A DNA stretch of 64,000 nt, taken from NCBI GenBank assembly GCA_015207365.1, contig JADEXA010000005.1:1-64000 (forward strand), written 5' to 3'. The position numbers and the translations under genes are program-made. The DNA is from Vacuolonema iberomarrocanum LEGE 07170. GTDB lineage: Bacteria; Cyanobacteriota; Cyanobacteriia; Elainellales; Elainellaceae. Positions within the stretch are counted from its first letter, which is position 1, and each line of letters begins with the position of its first letter. Of the stretch, positions 61,756-64,000 are shown piece by piece. A model generated the notes under the pieces. It was not told where the DNA came from and did no database searches. It saw only the letters and a program-made list of their open reading frames with translations.

Positions 61756-64000
61756 CTACGAAGAGCGTGCCTGATGGGGTTCCAGATTGCAACTGAGGAT
61801 AGGAAACGTATCGACCGTACTGGGCCGAGCCACATAGTTTGCCAACTCAGGAAAATGGTCAAAGTGGGGCAGCCAGAGCGTAAAACAACTCCCCCTACCT
61901 AACGTCGAGGTGAAGGTAATGTCACCGCCATGCAGCCGTGCCAGTTTGCGAGCAAGGGTCAGCCCCAAACCCGTGCCCTGGGACGAGAAGGTCTGGTTTT
62001 GTCCCTGGTGGAAGGGATCAAACAACTGTGCCTGGTCAGCCTCGGGAATGCCGATACCGCTATCCTCTACGACAAAGCGCAGCATATTGTTACGTTCAGA
62101 GACCTGCAATTGGACAAATCCCGCTTTTGTGAACTTGACAGCATTGGAGAGCAAATTGGAAAGAATTTGTTTGATGCGGCGCTTATCGGCCACACAAAAG
62201 CTCAGGTCTGGTTCAATGACTAAGTCCAACTGCAATGCTTTTGAATGGGCCGCCTCCTGAAACATATTCAGACAAACATCACAAATCTCTTGGATGACGA
62301 CGGGCTCCAGAAACAACTCCTCTTTGCCCGCCTCAACTTTGGATAGATCAAGCAGGTCGTTGATCATGTCGAGAAGATGTTGCCCACAAGCGGTAATACC
62401 TTCAAGGTACTGCGTTTGTTGCGGCGTTAAGAGGCTATGCATCTGGCTACTCAGAACGTTGGAGAACCCAATGATCCCGGTCAGGGGCGTTCGCAGTTCA
62501 TGGCTAATATGAGCCAAAAATTCGCTCTTTGCCAGGTTCGCCGCTTCCGAAATCCGTTTTTCGGCTTCTAACTGCTGAGTCCGTTCATGAATGACAAGTT
62601 CCAGGTTTTCATGGCTCTCTGCGTTGTAAAGGGCGATCGCTAACTGGTCAGCGATTCGTTGCAGCAACGCTGTCTCTGCTTTGGTCAAGCTCTGCTTTTG
62701 TGGCACATCGGCATCTCGTACCCCTGGAACACGATGAAGTTCTAACCCACCGTAAAAGACAGACCGGACAAAGATAGGAACGGCGACCATTCCCGCCGTG
62801 TTAGCCTCCTCTATTCGTTCGGGAAGACCAGCTGCTACTAGCAATAGAGAGGTTGATGGAGGCAGTGGCGAGGTTGGGAGATCGCTACTATCCACCCCGA
62901 CTAGCTCACGAACCCAGCTTGGGGGCGTTATCGGCGTTCCCTGAAGAGAAGGAACTTCAGCGGTTCGACACCACTCTGATTGAATACAAATTGAATCGGG
63001 ATGGGCGCGATAGAGAACAACGCGATCGCCTCCCAATTGCTGACCGACAAGGGGCAATATCTCCTGGAGTGCAGAAGGCAAGTCCAGACTGGCATTAAGG
63101 GTGCGGCCAATGCGATTGAGTAGCGCCTCTGCTTGGGCTTGGCGCTGGGTTTGCTCAAACAATTTCCCATGGTGCAAGGCGATCGCACATTGATCGCTAA
63201 CCCGGCGCAACCCATCTAGCTCTTCTACCTCCCACTGTCGCTCTGCCTGACAAGTTTGCAGCACTAACCCCCCAAAGTAGGTTCCATGGCAAACAAGGGG
63301 CAGGATCAAACAGGTTTTGACCTGCCATGCCCGCATACGTTCCTGAAACAGATCGGTCGCCCCATCGTTCTGTGCCTGAAAAATGACGGGCTCCCCTCGC
63401 CGAATTTGGCTGAGATAGGTGGCTCGGGTCGTGCAGATGGCCTCCTGTTGCAAGACGCGATCGCGATCGGGGGTGGCATGGCTAGCAAATCGGAAGCGGC
63501 GATCGCCATTTGGCTCCACCGCAAACATCAGACACCGATCTAAATCGAATGCCTGGTGGAGTTCATCCACGACAATCTGCATCACCGCTTCATAGTCGAG
63601 CGTTTGACGCCTGGTTTGCGCAATAGTGTGAATCAGTCGCTCTTGCTGTTGTTGCTGTTGCAAGCGTCGAGTCAGCGCTCGATTGGTTCGCCGAGCCGCA
63701 CAGTCTCGCAACGTGCGTAGCAACACCATTGGCAGGCTTGACAGGTGCCGCTGCTGGACACAGTCAGATACGCCTGTATCCAGAGCCGCGATCGCAGCAG
63801 TTTCATTGGCCTCGCTCACAATCCAAATCACGGGGATCGGATGCTTGGGCCACTGTGCGATCGATAAAGCATGCGCGATCCCGACAGATATATCCTCAGA
63901 TGCGTCAGTGGTATCGGGAGCATCTAGTACTAGCACTACATCATAAGACTGACCTCGCTCCTGCACCTCAGTCGAGATAGGAGGTATCGCAAATTCGTAG
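61756..64000 (-). CDS. GAF-domain sensor histidine kinase (5' end outside window)
   Basis: At least 736 residues from a GTG at 63966, but the frame stays open to the window edge, so the true start may lie beyond 64000. Order: a receiver-like segment with VVLVLDAPDTT and VIWIVSEANET (degenerate; no complete phospho-acceptor set is visible), two GAF domains about 115-275 and 290-460, a dimerisation domain with FLAHISHELRTPLTGIIGF (phospho-His), and an ATPase domain with NLLSNAVKFT, EDSGIGIP and GTGLGLTLARKLA. A soluble kinase; no membrane helix seen. The GAF domains lack an obvious bilin-Cys motif. No partner regulator in the window. Confidence 0.9.
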   Translation of the reverse strand, partial: YEFAIPPISTEVQERGQSYDVVLVLDAPDTTDASEDISVGIAHALSIAQWPKHPIPVIWIVSEANETAAIAALDTGVSDCVQQRHLSSLPMVLLRTLRDCAARRTNRALTRRLQQQQQQERLIHTIAQTRRQTLDYEAVMQIVVDELHQAFDLDRCLMFAVEPNGDRRFRFASHATPDRDRVLQQEAICTTRATYLSQIRRGEPVIFQAQNDGATDLFQERMRAWQVKTCLILPLVCHGTYFGGLVLQTCQAERQWEVEELDGLRRVSDQCAIALHHGKLFEQTQRQAQAEALLNRIGRTLNASLDLPSALQEILPLVGQQLGGDRVVLYRAHPDSICIQSEWCRTAEVPSLQGTPITPPSWVRELVGVDSSDLPTSPLPPSTSLLLVAAGLPERIEEANTAGMVAVPIFVRSVFYGGLELHRVPGVRDADVPQKQSLTKAETALLQRIADQLAIALYNAESHENLELVIHERTQQLEAEKRISEAANLAKSEFLAHISHELRTPLTGIIGFSNVLSSQMHSLLTPQQTQYLEGITACGQHLLDMINDLLDLSKVEAGKEELFLEPVVIQEICDVCLNMFQEAAHSKALQLDLVIEPDLSFCVADKRRIKQILSNLLSNAVKFTKAGFVQLQVSERNNMLRFVVEDSGIGIPEADQAQLFDPFHQGQNQTFSSQGTGLGLTLARKLARLHGGDITFTSTLGRGSCFTLWLPHFDHFPELANYVARPSTVDTFPILSCNLEPHQARSS

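Overview
The window comes from a cyanobacterial chromosome. The octamer GCGATCGC (HIP1) is scattered through almost every gene, and there are cyanobacterial hallmarks: a plastid-type NDH-1 pair (ndhF, ndhD), a phycobiliprotein lyase of the CpcS/CpeS fold, a plastid-type pyruvate dehydrogenase E2, cobH, and a TPS-type (filamentous-haemagglutinin-like) exoprotein. I cannot name the species. There are no rRNA, tRNA, CRISPR or prophage genes that I can support.

Layout. 1-4.9 kb: end of an unknown gene, a Lys/Ala/Pro-rich coiled-coil protein with a duplicated domain, an MFS transporter, a LOG-family protein and thioredoxin. 5.4-10.6 kb (minus strand): a complete polar amino-acid ABC transporter (aapJ-aapQ-aapM-aapP type) with an NtcA-like promoter box far upstream. 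11.2-13.9 kb: a Cache-HAMP-GGDEF-EAL protein. 15.2-31.9 kb: a large exopolysaccharide cluster, all on the plus strand: a GT4 transferase, a Wzc-like copolymerase, four GT2 transferases, a Wzx-type flippase, an unrecognised transferase-like gene, a Wzy/WaaL-type membrane protein, two more GT4 transferases and a lipoprotein that may cut or trim polymer. 32.3-36.2 kb: ndhF-ndhD. 36.7-39 kb: cysE and, convergently, hisS. 39.4-46.1 kb: an acidic secreted protein, pyruvate formate-lyase, a universal stress protein, cobH, a TPM-domain protein and a small membrane protein. 46.5-51.3 kb is an eroded accessory stretch: an AraC regulator, an azoreductase stub, a MATE exporter, a FAS1 protein, and a CHAT protease-like gene whose TIR domain is cut off by a transposase remnant. 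51.4-64 kb: a 1277-residue TPS exoprotein, a second MATE exporter, a flavodoxin-fold quinone reductase, a VOC protein, a solo DUF1400 protein, PDH E2, a small conserved protein, a CpcS-like lyase and a multi-GAF histidine kinase that runs off the end.

The most striking signal is non-coding. The intergenic spaces hold several families of long, near-perfect palindromes. One family (about 95-97 bp, ends TATAGCG/CGCTATA) behaves like a miniature transposable element. At 55244-55340 it interrupts another palindrome, and removing it plus one TA restores that palindrome exactly, so the host palindrome records the empty site. At 10952-11046 it interrupts a different palindrome family, again at TA. 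At 32127-32223 it abuts a third. The inner stems of these elements differ between copies but stay fully self-complementary, so both arms change together.

How the genes work together: the EPS cluster encodes assembly, flipping, polymerisation and possibly trimming of a surface polymer, but the priming transferase and outer-membrane export protein are not here. The c-di-GMP enzyme next to it could plausibly tune matrix production (inference from position only). The amino-acid transporter is probably under nitrogen control. pflB suggests dark anaerobic fermentation, but its activating enzyme is not in the window.
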